Assembly: GCF_011604685.1 (NCBI RefSeq)
Contig: NZ_CP050063.1
Span: 5,478,501 to 5,542,500, forward strand
From: Spirosoma aureum
GTDB taxonomy: Bacteria > Bacteroidota > Bacteroidia > Cytophagales > Spirosomataceae
Length of the DNA: 64,000 nt
Direction of reading: 5' to 3'
A program made the translations under genes and the position numbers. Under the pieces are notes generated by a model. That model did not search any database, was not told the origin of the DNA, and saw only the letters and a program-made list of their open reading frames with translations. This document shows positions 61,933-64,000 of the stretch, in pieces (position 1 is the stretch's first letter; each line of letters opens with the position of its first letter).

Positions 61933-62742
61933 TTCCTTTTATATCCCAATCTATTTTTCAATTTCAGACCAGGCTACCAGCTCCTTTCCTGATTATCAGG
62001 CACTTTATTGCTATTAATTCTTATGCTATTATGCATCAGTTGGCGCTATTTTGGGCTAAAAATTATTATTTACCCAAAAAGTTGTATTAATTCTTTTTAT
62101 TTACCAATTTTGACGCATTAGCTAATTCGACAGAATAGCGCAGATATTGCTTTTTTCAATTCAGGTTGTATTCAAATACCGGTAAAAAACGCCCCCGCAT
62201 TTCGCTGAGAGGGCGTTTTTTCTTTTTTGGTAAAACATTGCTATAACACCTCAGCCATACTTAACCCATTTTGAATTTTCTGAATGGGAACTCCTCGGAG
62301 TTTGATTTCGCCTATCCGACTGGTAAATCGGGCTAAAACGGGGATAGGAATTACTACGTTTTCAAATACTTACTACAAATATTACAGTTGAACTATGAGC
62401 GAGTAGATCCTGAATGGATTGATTTCGCTCAGTTTCGAATTTAGCATATTGTTTAGCTGACTAACCCAAAAATCTTGACTTACCCGTTTTATTTACTAAA
62501 CCCCATGCTTTTCTTGGGTTTGACCCACCCTAAAAGTTTTCACATTAATTCATCACTCCTACTGGATTTTACAGCTAGTACGATTGATGATAAGATTTGA
62601 CAACAAAAAAATGCCTAAAATTTTAAAATAGAAAAGTTATAAAATCATTCATGCTCGTCGGTAGCGTAGTATTCCTGCCTGACTAGCAGGAAGGCGAAAA
62701 AACATCGTCAATTTTTCATGGCAAATGAACGGCCTGAACGAA
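61933..62742. other. Gene-free stretch with one terminator
   Basis: About 800 AT-rich bases without a convincing gene. It contains the terminator at 62184-62221. A smaller inverted repeat (TTCCTGC at 62672-62678 and GCAGGAA at 62686-62692) lies downstream of the minus-strand gene at 62743. I see no tRNA or other RNA gene. Confidence 0.5.
62184..62221. terminator. Rho-independent terminator
   Basis: AAAAAACGCCC at 62184-62194 pairs with GGGCGTTTTTT at 62211-62221. A T-rich run follows (with one C), and an A-run lies on the other side. It could work in both directions. The nearest plus-strand gene end is 250 bases upstream. Confidence 0.8.
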
Positions 62743-63024
62743 TCAACCCACGCTAATTACTTTCTCGTCGAGGTATTGCAATCGCCCATCTGACCATTGT
62801 AAACAGACTCTCCAGATTCCTCGGGCAAGTTGTGCCGTTGATACAATATGGCGCGGTTTCGCTGTGGGCGTAACCTGAATTTTAATATTCTCTTCGCCAT
62901 TGCTGACACGACTGAATGTCAGATCACCCTTTCGAAATGACATTGGCAGTACGAACGCCAATAGCTGGGAGGTAGGCTCAAAGGTCATGACCTTAAAAAT
63001 TAGAAATGAATATTGATTAACCAT
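62743..63024 (-). CDS. Short hypothetical protein
   Basis: A 93-residue protein, not recognised. A hydrophobic start (MVNQYSFLIFKVM) could be part of a leader, but it is not a clean signal peptide. The C-terminal part (GIWRVCLQWSDGRLQYLDEK) looks like the last strands of a small beta-sandwich and recalls the FixH-like C-terminal pattern; that is a weak similarity. Composition looks coding. It is divergent from the L,D-transpeptidase gene. Confidence 0.5.
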   Translation of the reverse strand: MVNQYSFLIFKVMTFEPTSQLLAFVLPMSFRKGDLTFSRVSNGEENIKIQVTPTAKPRHIVSTAQLARGIWRVCLQWSDGRLQYLDEKVISVG

Positions 63025-63169
63025 ACAAAGTTAGCTATCAGAAAAGCCGTCAGTCCATGATGGATAATAGCATTGAGCTTGATAGGATTCAGCAATCAGA
63101 CTGATTATCATCAGAATAGAAAACAGTTCTAATCTCCAGTTTTGCATAATCAAAATATAATGCGTTGTC

Positions 63170-64000
63170 ATGTTACGGTATCTGCTTATCAGCCTGCTCC
63201 TATTACCCTCTTTTGTGAATGGTCAAAAGCCTGACGATTGGTCACGACTTTGTAACTATGCTACCGCCATTGGGGTAGACAGTCTTTGTGCAAATCCCGA
63301 TGCGATTTGTCTAAAACGTTATTTCACCCAGATCATCTATGGACGAACACCCTACTGGATAAGTTATCAGGGCGTAGTAGAACATATTGATACCGTCCAT
63401 ATCAATCAGCTAACCAGCCAGTTTATGGCTGGTATGGACTGGTGCCCGCTTCTGGATTCGCTGGAATCGCACGATCGATACTACCGTCAGTTAAAAGAGT
63501 ATTGTATGCGCTGCTTGATTGACGATTATATGGCCGACTCACTAACAATTGAGCAGATACAGGAAACGCTCAATACATACCGCTGGTTGAATCGATTTGA
63601 TTCTGACAAAAGGATTATCATCAACATTCCTTCGGCAACATTACGAGTTATCGACCGGAGAGATAATAGTCTGCTCTGGAGCCGGGTTGTCGTCGGGAAA
63701 ACCAGTACGCCGACCCCGCGTTTTACGGCTCTTATTCCTAGCTTCGTGATTTACCCGTACTGGAATATACCCCGCTCCATAGCGGTGAACGAACTGTTGC
63801 CAAAAATTCGAAAAAATCCAGTGACGACTCTTGATGCCCTGAATGTACAGATCCTCAATACAAATGGGAAGGTAATCGATCCAAAAGCCATCGATTGGGC
63901 CATTCCTGCCAAATCGTTTCCGTATCGGCTACGACAATCTACGGGTTGCGACAATGCATTGGGCGTTTTGAAGTTCAATGTAATCAGTCCTTATGATGTG
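63170..64000 (+). CDS. L,D-transpeptidase (YkuD/ErfK-type), cut by window edge
   Basis: An open frame of 277 codons from the ATG at 63170 that runs off the right edge. A signal peptide (LISLLLLPSFVNGQ) comes first. An N-terminal region with several cysteines leads to a YkuD-like domain with IIINIPSATLRVIDRR, VVVGKTSTPTPRF and IPSFVIYPYWNIPRSI. These match the L,D-transpeptidase pattern of Bacteroidota. The catalytic cysteine motif (SHGC) would come after the edge. It would make 3-3 crosslinks in peptidoglycan, in the periplasm. Confidence 0.8.
   Translation, partial: MLRYLLISLLLLPSFVNGQKPDDWSRLCNYATAIGVDSLCANPDAICLKRYFTQIIYGRTPYWISYQGVVEHIDTVHINQLTSQFMAGMDWCPLLDSLESHDRYYRQLKEYCMRCLIDDYMADSLTIEQIQETLNTYRWLNRFDSDKRIIINIPSATLRVIDRRDNSLLWSRVVVGKTSTPTPRFTALIPSFVIYPYWNIPRSIAVNELLPKIRKNPVTTLDALNVQILNTNGKVIDPKAIDWAIPAKSFPYRLRQSTGCDNALGVLKFNVISPYDV

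Overview
The window looks like chromosomal DNA from a Bacteroidota bacterium, most likely a Spirosoma-like member of the Cytophagales. This is inferred from gene content: two ECF sigma/FecR pairs, a TonB-dependent receptor with a carboxypeptidase-like leader domain, LytS/LytTR two-component systems, STN-domain proteins, SdrD-B/DUF11 giant surface proteins, S41 protease lipoproteins and starts without obvious Shine-Dalgarno sequences. I see no rRNA, tRNA, CRISPR array, prophage or intact insertion sequence.

Layout. 1-3.3 kb: a secreted sulfatase facing an orphan ECF sigma/FecR pair. 4.2-5.9 kb: a LytTR regulator with a degenerate receiver and an alpha/beta hydrolase lipoprotein. 6.8-19.5 kb: two giant exported proteins (2411 and 1733 aa), each with a beta-propeller-like N-terminal part, about 97-residue four-cysteine tandem modules, SdrD-B and DUF11 modules, an Ig-like module and a shared C-terminal tail. 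The modules have expanded in the first gene and about 1.2 kb is almost identical between the two genes. 19.6-23.7 kb: a gene-poor stretch with a small HTH-like protein, decayed coding remnants, a phosphoribosyltransferase and a receiver-like protein without its phosphoacceptor. 23.8-29.1 kb: a five-gene minus-strand unit of LytS kinase, LytTR regulator, S41 protease, outer-membrane barrel and S41 protease. 29.3-33.3 kb: sugar metabolism, with a lactonase-like protein divergent from a PfkB kinase/AGE epimerase pair. 33.4-40.6 kb: a GIN lipoprotein, an STN/surface-repeat protein, FecR and ECF sigma, divergent from a TonB-dependent receptor broken by a one-base frameshift. 40.7-48.0 kb: a signalling island with a CheB-type methylesterase, a CheB-CheR-PAS fusion whose first codons carry an A9-T-C8 tract that puts the start out of frame, receivers, and a 7TM protein/histidine kinase/NarL regulator operon. 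48.2-50.9 kb: unrecognised leaderless proteins, a 31-residue membrane peptide and a PI-PLC-like enzyme. 51-62 kb: mostly housekeeping (deoxynucleoside kinase, TrhO, GT2, GNAT, SurE, GH3, RibD-like reductase, LysE, NUDIX, cation efflux, SIMPL). The right edge cuts an L,D-transpeptidase.

The main themes are envelope biology (surface repeat proteins, TonB/FecIR signalling, lipoprotein proteases) and two-component or methylation-type sensing. The strongest candidates for something undescribed are the two giant repeat proteins with their conserved tail, the homopolymer tract at the start of the CheB-CheR fusion, the LytSR-S41-barrel-S41 operon, and the leaderless PI-PLC cluster. All functions are inferred from motifs read by eye; no search was run.
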